A DNA stretch of 64,000 nt from Catalinimonas alkaloidigena (GCF_029504655.1 NZ_JAQFIL010000001.1:6453001-6517000); one strand, 5' to 3'. Shown: positions 52,957 through 62,769, numbered from the stretch's first letter. Made by a program: numbers and translations. Notes: a model not told the origin generated them from the letters alone.

Positions 52957-55326
52957 TTACATTTTCTCCCCCATAGAAGGAGGCAGCTGCTCGCTAGCCC
53001 ATTCCTTATTAGGTTCATCACCCATTTCCAGTACCAGCTCGCCGCCTTGCATGATCTCCTCATGCAGTAGATAGCTGCGCTCCAGAGGCTCGCCATTCAG
53101 CGTAGCGGACTGGATATAGCGGTTTTCATCGGAATTGTTGTTGGCCGTGATGGTAAAAGCACTACCATTGCTCATATTGATAGCGGTTGTCTCAAAGACA
53201 GGGCTACCTATCACATAGTAGGGCATGCCCGGTGCTACCGGATAAAAGCCCATCATGCTACAGACCAGCCAGGCCGACATCTGTCCGGCATCTTCATTCC
53301 CGCTCAAGCCTCCCGGCTCAGCACTGTACTCTTCCCGGATGATGTCACGGACCCACTTTTGGGTTTTCCAGGGAGCTCCCGCATAGGCATAGAGGTAAAC
53401 CGTCTGGTGACCGGGTTCATTGCCATGCCAATAGTAACGCTGCTCAAAGAGCGTATCCAGCTTCTGCACGAACTTTTCCTTTCCTCCCATCAACTCCATC
53501 AGACCAGCTACATCATGGGGGACGTACCAGGTATACTGATAAGGTGAGCCTTCGGTAATGAAGCTGGCACGGGAGGCGAAGGGATCAAAAGGTTCTACCC
53601 AGCTACCATCAGCATATCGCCCGCGTACATAGCCGGTGGTAGTATCAAATACGTACTGATAGTTTTTGGCTCTCTCTTTCAATATTTCATAATCTTCCTG
53701 CCTCCCTAACCTTTGGGCTACCTGCGAAAGCACAAAGTCATCAAAAGCATACTCCAGCGTACGCGACACCTGCTCTCTCTGATGAAAGGAATCGGGTACT
53801 GAGTCTTCCAGCGGAATATAACCGTACTCCAGATAAGACTCCATCGCCCTTCTGCCCTGCCCATTGAGGTAGCTTTCCCGGTCGGTGTTGGTCTGGAAAG
53901 CATTTTTACGCATCAGGGAGTAAGCCAGCTCCTGGTCAAAATCATCTATACCTTTCATCCAGGCATCTCCGATCATGGCGGTCACATGGTCGCCAATCAT
54001 GGCGGAGGTGTAGCTGTTCCAGGCCGGAAAAATAGGCAGCCACGCTCCCCCCTGTACCCCTTTGTCAATTAGTGAGCGAATCATATCATTGGTTTTCTCG
54101 GGGTTAAGAATGGTGTGCAAAGGATGGAGTGCGCGGAAAGTATCCCACATGGAGAAATCCGCATAATAGTCAAAGCCTTCTGCCTGGAAAACATTTTTAG
54201 ATTCACCGAAAGCCACATAAGCTCCATCTTCATCGCTGAACAGCCTGGGCAATAACATCGCATGGTAGAGGGCTGTGTAGAACATGCTTTTTTCTTCATC
54301 ACTGCCTCCGCTTACCTGCACTTTGTTGAGCTGCTGTCGCCAGGCATCCTCTGAAGCTTGTCTCACCTGCTCAAAATCCCAGCCGATGATTTCCGCCTGC
54401 ATGTTTTTGCGAGCCTGGTCCAGGCTGGTGTGTGACATGCCTACTCTCACCATCAAAGACGTTCCTTCTGCCGCAGGCATCTCCACATAGGCACCTACCG
54501 CCTGTCCTTCTCCTTCTGTTCGGTCAGTATCTTCCATAATTACACCTCCTCTCCAGACGCCATAGCTTTCCATAGGCTGCTCAAACTGAATGACAAAGTA
54601 GCCGCTGAAACCCGCGCTTTCGCCCCAGCCCTGATAGATACGGTGCACCGGGTTATAGCCAACAATCTCGTTACTTTCCGGTATCACCCGCACATAGCCT
54701 TCCCCTTCATCACTGTTGGGTTCTATGAGGAGGTAGGTAGATTCATCTGTTTGGGGTGTAAAGCGCAGCATGGCTGCCCGGGAGACCGCCGTTACTTCTG
54801 CCTGTATCTGGTAGTCGGCTAATCCCACCGAATAATAAGAGGGAGTAGCTATTTCGGTGTCATGCGAAAAAGAAGAAGCTCTTTCATGAGGTTTTACCTT
54901 GAGCTCGCCATTCAGCGCCATAATGGTCACGCTGCCGTAATCCTGCGTGCAGGATCCGCTCATCCAGCGGCTGCCGCGAAAACCCTGTATGCTGCCGTCT
55001 TTGTAGTAATAGGGAGAGAGACACTTCTCTTCAGTATCCTGGGTCTGTGGTGTCCACTGTGCCATGCCAAAGGGCACGCCTACTGCCGGGAAAGTTTGTC
55101 CTCTCAGTTCCGAACCCGCTTCGCTATGCAGTTGTGCACTCTCAGTGGTGCTGGCCGCTGTGCCAATCAGCGGATTGACATAGCTTAAAGGATCATCAGG
55201 CGAATACGTAGTAGTCCGACTATCGGAAGAGCAGGCGGCTGCAAAAACAACAGCCAGCAGGCAAAGTGCGATATTTTTCATAGATTGGATGCGTAACATA
55301 AATTTCATCTCGGTAATTTCTCTCAT
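52957..55326 (-). CDS. GH92 alpha-1,2-mannosidase-like lipoprotein (789 aa)
   Basis: It is expected to remove alpha-linked mannose in a calcium-dependent, inverting reaction, in the envelope. A lipobox AAAC and CSSDS follow the hydrophobic MKNIALCLLAVVFA, so a start at 55278 (residue 17 of the long frame) is also possible. The N-terminal beta-sandwich (about 45-310) includes YVNPLIGTA and QTFPAVGVPFGMAQWTPQT. The helical toroid follows, with SMFYTALYHAMLLPRLFSDE, DYYADFSMWDTFRALHPL, and the C-terminal hallmark GNEDAGQMSAWLVCSMMGFYPV with the catalytic Glu/Asp region. Only one GH92 is present. No mannan-specific SusCD lies beside it, so its substrate may be host or algal glycoprotein sugar; this is inferred. 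Confidence 0.94.
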   Translation of the reverse strand: MREITEMKFMLRIQSMKNIALCLLAVVFAAACSSDSRTTTYSPDDPLSYVNPLIGTAASTTESAQLHSEAGSELRGQTFPAVGVPFGMAQWTPQTQDTEEKCLSPYYYKDGSIQGFRGSRWMSGSCTQDYGSVTIMALNGELKVKPHERASSFSHDTEIATPSYYSVGLADYQIQAEVTAVSRAAMLRFTPQTDESTYLLIEPNSDEGEGYVRVIPESNEIVGYNPVHRIYQGWGESAGFSGYFVIQFEQPMESYGVWRGGVIMEDTDRTEGEGQAVGAYVEMPAAEGTSLMVRVGMSHTSLDQARKNMQAEIIGWDFEQVRQASEDAWRQQLNKVQVSGGSDEEKSMFYTALYHAMLLPRLFSDEDGAYVAFGESKNVFQAEGFDYYADFSMWDTFRALHPLHTILNPEKTNDMIRSLIDKGVQGGAWLPIFPAWNSYTSAMIGDHVTAMIGDAWMKGIDDFDQELAYSLMRKNAFQTNTDRESYLNGQGRRAMESYLEYGYIPLEDSVPDSFHQREQVSRTLEYAFDDFVLSQVAQRLGRQEDYEILKERAKNYQYVFDTTTGYVRGRYADGSWVEPFDPFASRASFITEGSPYQYTWYVPHDVAGLMELMGGKEKFVQKLDTLFEQRYYWHGNEPGHQTVYLYAYAGAPWKTQKWVRDIIREEYSAEPGGLSGNEDAGQMSAWLVCSMMGFYPVAPGMPYYVIGSPVFETTAINMSNGSAFTITANNNSDENRYIQSATLNGEPLERSYLLHEEIMQGGELVLEMGDEPNKEWASEQLPPSMGEKM

Positions 55327-55374
55327 TCAATAGATTTATTCAAATTTAAGAGCATAAACCAGTCTACCTAAACC

Positions 55375-56577
55375 ATGCGTACACTTATCCTTCTTGTTTT
55401 TTTAGTCTCTTTCAGCATTTCTTCCCAGGCCCAGCAGTGGTATAAAGGCAACCTGCATACGCACTCTTACTGGAGCGATGGTGATGATTTTCCGGAAATG
55501 ATCATGGGTTGGTACAAATCTCAGGGCTACCACTTTATTGGCTTATCTGATCATAATACGCTGGCAGAAGGCGAAAAGTGGAAGCTTATTCCTGACTCTC
55601 ATGCCCATCGGCAGGGCTTTCAGAAGTACCTGGACAAATACGGTGAAGAGTGGGTAGAATACAAAAAAGAAAGAAATGATCGTATACGGGTAAAGCTCAA
55701 AACTTTGGCAGAATATCGCCCGCTCTTTGAGGAAGAAGGAGAGTTTCTCATCATTCAGTCGGAAGAAGTGACCGATGCCTACGAAGATAAGCCCATCCAC
55801 ATGAATGTGACCAATGTGCAGGAGTTAATTGAGCCCGAGCATGGCAATAGCGTGACGGAAGTGATGCAGAATAATATCAATGCTGTCAACCGGCAACGGC
55901 AAAAAACGGGAGTACCGATGTTTCCGCACATCAACCACCCTAATTTTGGCTGGGCCATCACCGTAGACGATATGATTCCGCTGACCGGAGAGCGATTTTT
56001 TGAAGTGTACAACGGTCATCCGCTGGTGCATAATTATGGCGACTCTACCCACATGGGCATGGAAAAGCTGTGGGATATCCTGATTACCAGCTATATCCAG
56101 GCGGGCAAACCTATCATGTACGGTTTAGCCACCGATGATGCCCACAGTTATCATGTATATAATACCGAACAAAGTAATCCCGGTCGTGGCTGGGTGATGG
56201 TAAGGTCTGAAGCGCTCACCCCCGAGGCGCTCATTGCCGCTATGGAAGTGGGAGACTTTTACAGCACTACTGGCGTGGAACTTGAAGAAGTAACTTATGG
56301 CAATGACTCGCTGGCCGTAAAAGTAAAAGAAGAGGGCGGCATAGACTACCGCATACAGTTCTGGGGCACCAAAAAAGGGGGCGCGGAAAGTGCTGAAATC
56401 AGCCGTGATGCTATGGGCGTACTGCTCAAGGAAGTAAAAGGGACAGAAGCTCACTACAAGCTACAGGAAGATGAGCTCTATGTACGGGCCAAGATTATCT
56501 CCACCAAACCCAAAATTAACCCTTTTCAGGAAGGGGATGTAGAGGAGGCCTGGACACAGCCGGTGGTGTTTGATTAA
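55375..56577 (+). CDS. PHP-domain metallohydrolase, secreted (400 aa)
   Basis: It has a signal peptide (MRTLILLVFLVSFSISSQAQ) and a PHP-fold domain of CehA/McbA type: GNLHTHSYWSDGD with the first metal His-x-His, HFIGLSDHNTLAEGEKW, HINHPNFGWA, FEVYNGHP and YGLATDDAHSYH follow in the expected order. Members hydrolyse phosphoesters or phosphodiesters, and some carbamates. It is probably periplasmic. It is divergent from the GH92 gene (48 bp apart) and its stop shares TTAA with the stop of the convergent amidohydrolase gene. Substrate is unknown. Confidence 0.88.
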   Translation: MRTLILLVFLVSFSISSQAQQWYKGNLHTHSYWSDGDDFPEMIMGWYKSQGYHFIGLSDHNTLAEGEKWKLIPDSHAHRQGFQKYLDKYGEEWVEYKKERNDRIRVKLKTLAEYRPLFEEEGEFLIIQSEEVTDAYEDKPIHMNVTNVQELIEPEHGNSVTEVMQNNINAVNRQRQKTGVPMFPHINHPNFGWAITVDDMIPLTGERFFEVYNGHPLVHNYGDSTHMGMEKLWDILITSYIQAGKPIMYGLATDDAHSYHVYNTEQSNPGRGWVMVRSEALTPEALIAAMEVGDFYSTTGVELEEVTYGNDSLAVKVKEEGGIDYRIQFWGTKKGGAESAEISRDAMGVLLKEVKGTEAHYKLQEDELYVRAKIISTKPKINPFQEGDVEEAWTQPVVFD

Positions 56578-57914
56578 TCCCGTATCTCTTCCTCCAAAGG
56601 AGGCACCCAACTGCCATTCAGCATCACTTTTTCTATCTGGTACATGGCTTGGATGTCTTCATAGGGATTGCCTCTCACGAGAATCAGGTCGGCCTGCTTC
56701 CCAGCTTCTATGCTGCCCAGACGGTCTTCTATGCGAAGGAAACGGGCGTTTTCCATGGTAGCCGCCTGTATGACCTCGGCATTACTCAGACCGCTTTCTA
56801 TCAACAGCTCCATTTCTCTTTGGTAAGCCCAGCCAAAATCAGAGTAGGGCACGATAGCATGTGAGCCTACCACTACCAGGGCTCCTGCCGCTTTGGCTTT
56901 GCCTACAAAAGCCATCATCTTTTCAAAACCTTTTGCCTTTACGCTATCGGTGTTTTCCCCTTCCAGTTGGTACTCAAATATGCCCAGCGTAGGGCTTACG
57001 ACTGTCTGATTTTCCACAATGAGCTGAATTAATGAATCGGCCTGGGAACTGTTCAGGTCAATGCTGTTCCATACCTCATATCTACCATTTCTGCGGGCAT
57101 TATTATCTGCCAGTACCGCCTGACGGTAACGTTCAGCATCACGATAAGGCAGCATATCAATGCCAAAAGAAGTAACATGCTCAATACCATCTATGCCCGC
57201 ATGAATGGCATCGGTAGCAGAAGTAATTTCCAGATGGGCAACGGCAGGAATGCCATGCTGATGGGCTTCTTCACAAATGGCCTGCATAATTTCTGGTGGA
57301 ATGCGAAAGTACACTTTGATAGCCGAAGCGCCCTGCGCTACAAACTTTTTTACCTGCCCTCTTGCTTCTATTTCATCCCGCACGATAGAAGAGTTTTTGG
57401 GATAGGCAGGGGGAAACATATCCAGGTGCGGCCCGGTGAGGAAAAGGCGGGGAGTTGGTTCTCCGGATGCTCTTACATTGGCATAACTTTCTATCCAGGC
57501 ACCCGGATCTCTAACCGAGGTAACGCCATTACGCAAAAAATGGGTAGGCAAAGCCTGGTTACCCAGATGAAAATGCGCGTCTATCAATCCAGGCATCAGT
57601 GTTAAACCTTCGGCTTCCAATACTCCAGCATCCTGTGGTACTTCTATGCTATCGCTTTGCCCTGCTTTCCAGATTTCACCATTTCTGACGATCACCGTAG
57701 CATTCTCCACAGGCTCACCTCCATGTCCGTCAATAAGCGTAGCGCCTACGATAGCAATGGTCTGCTCACCGATAGGAATTACATCTTCATTGACGGCTTT
57801 GATCTCTATGGTAATACTTTGATCCGAAGCAGGGACTTCCTTTTCATTTTCAGCCTGTTGGCTACAGCCAGATAATAAAAGGACAAAGAAGCTTAGTTTG
57901 ATAATATGATTCAT
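56574..57914 (-). CDS. Amidohydrolase-family lipoprotein, imidazolonepropionase-like (446 aa)
   Basis: It has a lipoprotein signal (LLLSGC, Cys17). The metal-dependent amidohydrolase core shows LMPGLIDAHFHLG (His-x-His), IKVYFRIP with a possible metal Lys, VAHLEI and GIDGIEHVTSFG with the two further His ligands, and VVGSHAIVPYSDF in place of the more usual Asp-containing closing motif. So the last metal ligand may be missing or moved, and the enzyme could be mononuclear. The C-terminal GSIEAGKQADLILVRGNPYEDIQ closes the beta-sandwich as in imidazolonepropionase and prolidase-like relatives. The 4-bp convergent overlap with the PHP gene leaves no room for a terminator. Confidence 0.88.
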   Translation of the reverse strand: MNHIIKLSFFVLLLSGCSQQAENEKEVPASDQSITIEIKAVNEDVIPIGEQTIAIVGATLIDGHGGEPVENATVIVRNGEIWKAGQSDSIEVPQDAGVLEAEGLTLMPGLIDAHFHLGNQALPTHFLRNGVTSVRDPGAWIESYANVRASGEPTPRLFLTGPHLDMFPPAYPKNSSIVRDEIEARGQVKKFVAQGASAIKVYFRIPPEIMQAICEEAHQHGIPAVAHLEITSATDAIHAGIDGIEHVTSFGIDMLPYRDAERYRQAVLADNNARRNGRYEVWNSIDLNSSQADSLIQLIVENQTVVSPTLGIFEYQLEGENTDSVKAKGFEKMMAFVGKAKAAGALVVVGSHAIVPYSDFGWAYQREMELLIESGLSNAEVIQAATMENARFLRIEDRLGSIEAGKQADLILVRGNPYEDIQAMYQIEKVMLNGSWVPPLEEEIRD

Positions 57915-57950
57915 GGTATTGATAAGTCAAAAAAGAAATATATGTATTGA

Positions 57951-58062
57951 GATCTGCCAGGTTTTGTAGTGCCGAACATAGAAATTTCCAGAAAGTTTGT
58001 GAGACACAAACCTCGGCGGAGAATGAATTCTCAACGCGCTAGACTAGAAAACCTGGCAGATC
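57951..58062. repeat. 112-bp element bounded by perfect 15-bp inverted repeats
   Basis: GATCTGCCAGGTTTT (57951-57965) and its complement (58048-58062) bracket 82 bp with no ORF. The arm motif CTGCCAGGTTT is related to the hairpins at 49372 and 63641. The element could fold as one large hairpin or be a MITE-like repeat. It ends 13 bp before the next gene's stop. Confidence 0.6.
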
Positions 58063-58074
58063 CGGCAAGAGAAT

Positions 58075-59796
58075 CTAGGAAATCTCTATCTGATGCTCAA
58101 AAGGTGTGATGCCGGTGATGTAAACGCATTGGCCTTCCAGTTTAGGCAGCGCTCCTCTGAGCTGTGTCCAGCGATGCTCTGCTTTTCCGGGTCCAAACCG
58201 GATTTCACTATCACCTTCCTTGAGGGTAGCATAACCGTCTTCCAGCAGGTAAGCCTCTTCTGTATCTTCCACTTTGGTTACGCCGCTCAGCTTACTGCCT
58301 TTACGAAAGGCCATTTCCAACGCTACCGGCACCCGGTCGGTACCCGTTACGCTGATGTCCAGCATAAAGCCCGTATTGGTTTCACGAATCCGTATTTCGG
58401 AGAGAAATTTCTGCACTTCACTTTGGGTGCGCTCATCACGAGGCAGCTTTTCCCAGTCGCCATCCGTAGTAGGCAACTGGTCTTCCGCAAAGGGTTGATA
58501 GTAGGGACCTTCCAGCCACTGGCGCAGCACAAATTCATCGCCCTCCCGCTCCAGTGACTCTCCTTCAAACTGCCCTTTGCCAAAAAAAGCAGAAGCCAGC
58601 CTTATGCCTTCCAGGGCCGCATTATTTTTGAAGAAAGTAAAAAAGATGGGGTTCTTGGCCAGAATGGTTGCATCCCTTTCTCCCCGGCGAATACGTACCA
58701 GATCAGAACCATTGAATATTTTGAGGTAATTTGTAGGCAGCGCAGAAGCTTGCGGCAAAGTTTTTTTCAGCTCAGGAGCTTCCAGCAAGTAAGCCAGCGC
58801 ATTGCTGATGGCATCAGTTTCGTATTCTTCCAGATAGCCAGCCATCGCAGCAAACTGACTATCTTGATCATGCAGCGCCATATAACGGTAAGGGTAATAA
58901 TAACGCTCCACCGTACCTCGCTGGTATTTATCCTGCCTCCCTGAGCCTTCCGACACTACCTCACCATTGGCGTGCAGGTAGTAAAGTGTCATCTCCAGGT
59001 TTTTTCGGACGGGTTCCAGCAGTTCCGGCTTATCCATCAGGCGGGCCACCGTAATCAGACTTTTATTCACAACCGGGCTGTAGATCAGCGTGCTTTGCTC
59101 GGTATACTGCCCATCTTCATCTATGTCTATATTTTCTTTCAGCCATTCATCTGCTCTCTCAACATAGAGGGGATCGGGAAACAGATGATGGATGCGGGCC
59201 AATGCCATGCATACCACCCAGCGGTGATTGGGGGTGTGTATCCCCCCTACCGACAAAGCTTTTCCTGCTCTTTCCAGATAGATTTTGAGATTATCTCTTA
59301 CCGGCTGGGTAGCGGTTGAAGCATCCTGCTCCAGCAGCGTATAGCCCAGACTTACAGGTTCTACGGTGAAGGCCGTATCGGGGGTAGAATGAAAATTTGT
59401 TGAATGCAGATCAATGGTGCCATCAGGATGCTGCGCTTTGAGCATGTATTCGCTGGCACGGATCAGCGGTTGAATCAGGGCTTCATCATGATAGTATTTA
59501 GAGTCTTCCGAGACATAACCGCAGCCCAATGTCTGGAAGAAGCCGGCGGTTTGCTGAGGATTATGGATACCGTAATTATTTTTTACTCCCCCAAACCAAA
59601 GGTGTGAGGGATCATTCTCCTGCATTTTCAGGATACGGGAGATATACTCATCATAGTTTTTGACAAATTTTTTAAGTAGTTCATCGGTGGTATTCGCAGA
59701 AGAGGCGGATGAAAAATTGCTGCTAAGCGGGTTTGTCCATAGGGGGAGTATACAGGCAGTGCTTCCCACTTGCCGTAAGAACAGTCTTCTTTCCAT
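58075..59796 (-). CDS. Tat-exported protein of unknown function, alpha/alpha-toroid-like (573 aa)
   Basis: MERRLFLRQVGSTACILPL is a twin-arginine-type export signal (Arg-Arg at 3-4, then Leu-Phe-Leu). The region of about 40-390 has spaced helices and motifs such as PQQTAGFFQTLGCGYVS, IRASEYMLKAQHPDGTIDL and GGIHTPNHRWVVCMALARIH, as in (alpha/alpha)6-barrel polysaccharide lyases and unsaturated glucuronyl hydrolases. The C-terminal 150 residues are a beta-sandwich. I cannot assign a specific family. Conserved Asp and His residues in the barrel hint at an enzyme acting on uronic-acid polymer, but this is inference. A carbohydrate-processing neighbourhood (GH92, Gfo/Idh) agrees with it. Confidence 0.75.
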   Translation of the reverse strand: MERRLFLRQVGSTACILPLWTNPLSSNFSSASSANTTDELLKKFVKNYDEYISRILKMQENDPSHLWFGGVKNNYGIHNPQQTAGFFQTLGCGYVSEDSKYYHDEALIQPLIRASEYMLKAQHPDGTIDLHSTNFHSTPDTAFTVEPVSLGYTLLEQDASTATQPVRDNLKIYLERAGKALSVGGIHTPNHRWVVCMALARIHHLFPDPLYVERADEWLKENIDIDEDGQYTEQSTLIYSPVVNKSLITVARLMDKPELLEPVRKNLEMTLYYLHANGEVVSEGSGRQDKYQRGTVERYYYPYRYMALHDQDSQFAAMAGYLEEYETDAISNALAYLLEAPELKKTLPQASALPTNYLKIFNGSDLVRIRRGERDATILAKNPIFFTFFKNNAALEGIRLASAFFGKGQFEGESLEREGDEFVLRQWLEGPYYQPFAEDQLPTTDGDWEKLPRDERTQSEVQKFLSEIRIRETNTGFMLDISVTGTDRVPVALEMAFRKGSKLSGVTKVEDTEEAYLLEDGYATLKEGDSEIRFGPGKAEHRWTQLRGALPKLEGQCVYITGITPFEHQIEIS

Positions 59797-59918
59797 AAAT
59801 TAGCTTGTTGTATCGTAGTGTATGGTTGCAAGCTATCAAAATAGAGAAAGTCGTCCTGACTCGCAAATGAATTAGAGCAACCAGCTATCAGTTCGCTCCA
59901 AACAAGCTCATTTTACCA

Positions 59919-61064
59919 TTACTCCACCTCTCCAAATCTGACCTGTAAGCTCAATCTAAGCGTACTTTGAAGTGGGTGTGTGCGCCCGGGCTGTGTAGCA
60001 GAGGGGTGCAAATATGCCAGATCCAGGCTTAAGATTTGATAACGTACTCCTAAGCCGGTGGTAAAATATTGTCTATCCCCTTTGTCTTCTGCTTCGTAAT
60101 AATAACCTCCTCTCAGCCATACAGTTTCTTTGAATCCATATTCCAGCCCTGTACCTATCATGATTTCGCGCAGTTCTTCAGCAATACCACCCGGGGCGTC
60201 AGCAAACGAACCGAAAGTACCGCTGAACCAGCCTTTCTCAGATCCAAAGAATGTATTATAAGGAGTAGGAACCATAAGCTTCCTTAGGTTTAATGACCAG
60301 CTCAAACTATGATCATCATTGATTTGTGAACTCAGAGATGAGCCCAAACTTACATTGGCGGGTAAAAACTGTTTATCATTAAAGTAGGTCATTTTAGGTC
60401 CCAGATTGGCCATACTTCCCCCTAAGGTCAGTACACTTTCTTTTTGGAAAAGATTGAAATCTGTCTGGTACAATGCTCCCAGATCTACCGCAAAGCCGGA
60501 AGCTCTTTGAGGAATACCGCTTGCTGAGAAACTACCACTGTGATTACTGCCGATGAATTTGGCATTTCCTCCCAGGCTCCACTGCTTGCTGAGTTGATGT
60601 GCATAGGAAAGTGAAACGGAGAGGTCATGCGGATTTTCCACCGTAGCAATACCTCCTGATGGGGTGGGGAACTGAACGTCTCCCAAATCAAAATAGGTGG
60701 CGGATAGTCCCCAGGCTCCTTTTTCATTTACGCGCTGGGCAGCAGCAAAATGATAGAGATCCATATCGCTCACCACTTTGCGCAGCCAGGGTGTGTAAGA
60801 AAAGGACATATTACTTTTTTCGGGAAGCAGAGCAAGTTTAGCAGGGTTCCAGTACGCGGCATTGGCATCGGCTGAGAGGGCTACTCCCGCCTCACCCAGG
60901 CCAGCGGTACGGGCATCGGGCGTGATCAGTAAGAAAGGGGCTGAGGTAATAGGTATTTTTTCTCCGTTTTGACCGAGAACAGGAAGTGATTGCGCTAAAG
61001 AGATATTCGCGAGAAAGCTAAACAACGCGAAGGCAATCAGGCAGTTTTTCAGTTTTGACATCAT
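59919..61064 (-). CDS. porV: Type IX secretion outer membrane protein PorV (LptO)
   Basis: It is a 14-strand outer-membrane barrel of the FadL family that collects T9SS cargo from the translocon and passes it to the sortase PorU. The signal peptide is MMSKLKNCLIAFALFSFLAN…LAQ. The family N-terminus TSAPFLLITPDARTAGLGEAGVALSADANAAYWNPAKLALLP is complete. Barrel strands with aromatic girdles follow to the C-terminal FGEVE. The length of 381 residues is typical. It stands alone here without PorU, so it is one of the scattered T9SS genes. Its cargo may include the secreted protein at 21695. Confidence 0.93.
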   Translation of the reverse strand: MMSKLKNCLIAFALFSFLANISLAQSLPVLGQNGEKIPITSAPFLLITPDARTAGLGEAGVALSADANAAYWNPAKLALLPEKSNMSFSYTPWLRKVVSDMDLYHFAAAQRVNEKGAWGLSATYFDLGDVQFPTPSGGIATVENPHDLSVSLSYAHQLSKQWSLGGNAKFIGSNHSGSFSASGIPQRASGFAVDLGALYQTDFNLFQKESVLTLGGSMANLGPKMTYFNDKQFLPANVSLGSSLSSQINDDHSLSWSLNLRKLMVPTPYNTFFGSEKGWFSGTFGSFADAPGGIAEELREIMIGTGLEYGFKETVWLRGGYYYEAEDKGDRQYFTTGLGVRYQILSLDLAYLHPSATQPGRTHPLQSTLRLSLQVRFGEVE

Positions 61065-61304
61065 ATGAAATTTGGTTTGAATTGATCAAACACAAACTAC
61101 CTATTCATAAATCGTCTTACGAGATATTCACACCTTGTTTTCAGTGTAAACGCTCAAGGAAATGGATCATTGTAACGAGAACAAATAAAAACTTCAGGAA
61201 GGATTTTATGAGCAGAAATACAAATAAGTTGTTATTATTCAGCATCTGTTTTAATTTACTGAGCGTGCTTAACCAGCGTGTACAATTTGAATCTACAACA
61301 GCCT

Positions 61305-62678
61305 ATGATGAAAAATAACAGCAGAAGAAAATTTATCAAAAAAGCAGGAGCAGCGATATCTACAGCTTTTGCTTTTCCCACCATTATCCCTGCCTCTGCC
61401 CTGGGGAGAAACGGCTATGTTCCTCCCTCCGACAGGATTAACCTGGCTTTTATTGGTGCCGGAAACCAGGCCGGGAACGATGTAAAGAGTTTTTTAGAGG
61501 ATGAAAGGGTACAGATCACTACCATTTGCGACGTGAATAAACAAAGCGCCGGCTACTGGGATGGTAAAGTTGCCGGGCGGGAGTTTATCATGAAAATGGT
61601 AGACGATGCCTATGGTGAAAAGTATGGAAAAAAATACAAATCCTGTCGCGGCTACGAAGATTTTAGAGATGTGATTGGCCGTAAAGATATAGATGCTGTG
61701 GAGATCGTTACACCTGACCACTGGCATGCCATACCTGTACTGATGGCTGCCGAAGCCAAAAAAGATATTTACTGTCAGAAGCCTCTGGCCCTCACGGTGG
61801 CCGAAGGCAGAGCCATGAGCGATGCGGTCAAAAAACATGAGGTAGTTTTTCAGACGGGCAGCCAGCAACGTTCCAACACGCATTTTCGCAGGGTATGTGA
61901 GCTGGTGAGAAATGGTAAGATTGGTGAATTGCAAACGGCCACCTGCAGCTTACCTGCGGGTACGCCTGATTTTGGGAAGACGGGGCACCTGACTGAAACG
62001 GTGCCTGTACCCAAAGGCTTCAATTATGACATGTGGCTGGGACCTGCTCCTGAAGCGCCTTATTGTCCGGCACGTACCCACGTAAATTTTCGCTGGATAC
62101 TGGACTATTCCGGCGGTATGGTCACTGACTGGGGGGGGCACCATCCTGACATTGCGCAATGGGGCATGGATACCGAATATACCGGACCTGTCAAGATACA
62201 GAATGCAAAAGCTACGTGGGCGGATCATCCTATCTGGAATACTGCTACCGAGTTCTATTTTGAGTGTATCTATGAAAACGGATTAAAACTGATTGTGACC
62301 AGCAGTGAAAGCAATGGGGTAAAGTTCAGCGGCACAGAAGGCAGCGTATGGGCCAGTCGGGGCGAACATGATGCCGACCCTAAAAGTATACTTGGGGCAG
62401 AAATTGGACCTGATGGAACGCACCTTTACAAAAGTGACAATCATTTCCGTAATTTTATTGACTGTGTATTGTCCAGAGAAGAAACCATCGCTCCTGCGGA
62501 AGTAGCCCATCGCTCAATCACCATTGCACATCTGGGTAATATAGCGATGATGTTAGAGCAGGATCTGGAGTGGGACCCGCAGCAGGAAAGGTTTACAAAT
62601 AACGAAGAAGCCAACAAAATGCTTTCCCGAAAAATGCGTGAGCCCTGGGACAAAGTATATCAGAAATATATGGTGTAA
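61305..62678 (+). CDS. Gfo/Idh/MocA-family oxidoreductase, Tat-exported (457 aa)
   Basis: It is an NAD(P)-dependent sugar or sugar-acid oxidoreductase. The start is ATG at 61305 (MMKNNSRRKFIKKAGAAIS); the twin-arginine signal RRKFIKK is followed by a hydrophobic stretch and PTIIPASALGRNG, so the enzyme is sent folded to the periplasm. Seen: LAFIGAGNQAGNDVKSF (dinucleotide-binding), EIVTPDHWHAIPVLMAAEAKKDIYCQKPLALTVAEG (the EKP-like site written as QKP), and SGGMVTDWGGHHPDIAQWG in the C-terminal domain. The EKP lysine is present but Glu is replaced by Gln, as in several periplasmic members. This agrees with use of bound cofactor on exported sugars. Confidence 0.93.
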   Translation: MMKNNSRRKFIKKAGAAISTAFAFPTIIPASALGRNGYVPPSDRINLAFIGAGNQAGNDVKSFLEDERVQITTICDVNKQSAGYWDGKVAGREFIMKMVDDAYGEKYGKKYKSCRGYEDFRDVIGRKDIDAVEIVTPDHWHAIPVLMAAEAKKDIYCQKPLALTVAEGRAMSDAVKKHEVVFQTGSQQRSNTHFRRVCELVRNGKIGELQTATCSLPAGTPDFGKTGHLTETVPVPKGFNYDMWLGPAPEAPYCPARTHVNFRWILDYSGGMVTDWGGHHPDIAQWGMDTEYTGPVKIQNAKATWADHPIWNTATEFYFECIYENGLKLIVTSSESNGVKFSGTEGSVWASRGEHDADPKSILGAEIGPDGTHLYKSDNHFRNFIDCVLSREETIAPAEVAHRSITIAHLGNIAMMLEQDLEWDPQQERFTNNEEANKMLSRKMREPWDKVYQKYMV

Positions 62679-62716
62679 TTGTCTTGTTCTGCAAAAAAAC
62701 ACTTCTAAAAAGAATG

Positions 62717-62749
62717 TAACCCTCCTTTTCAAAAATGGAGGGTTAAAAT
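62717..62749. terminator. Bidirectional Rho-independent terminator
   Basis: TAACCCTCC (62717-62725) pairs with GGAGGGTTA (62737-62745), and the loop TTTTC…AAAAAT can extend the stem. It lies between the convergent oxidoreductase and phosphodiesterase genes and can serve both. Confidence 0.75.
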
Positions 62750-62769
62750 TTCTGCAACAGTGATATTGC

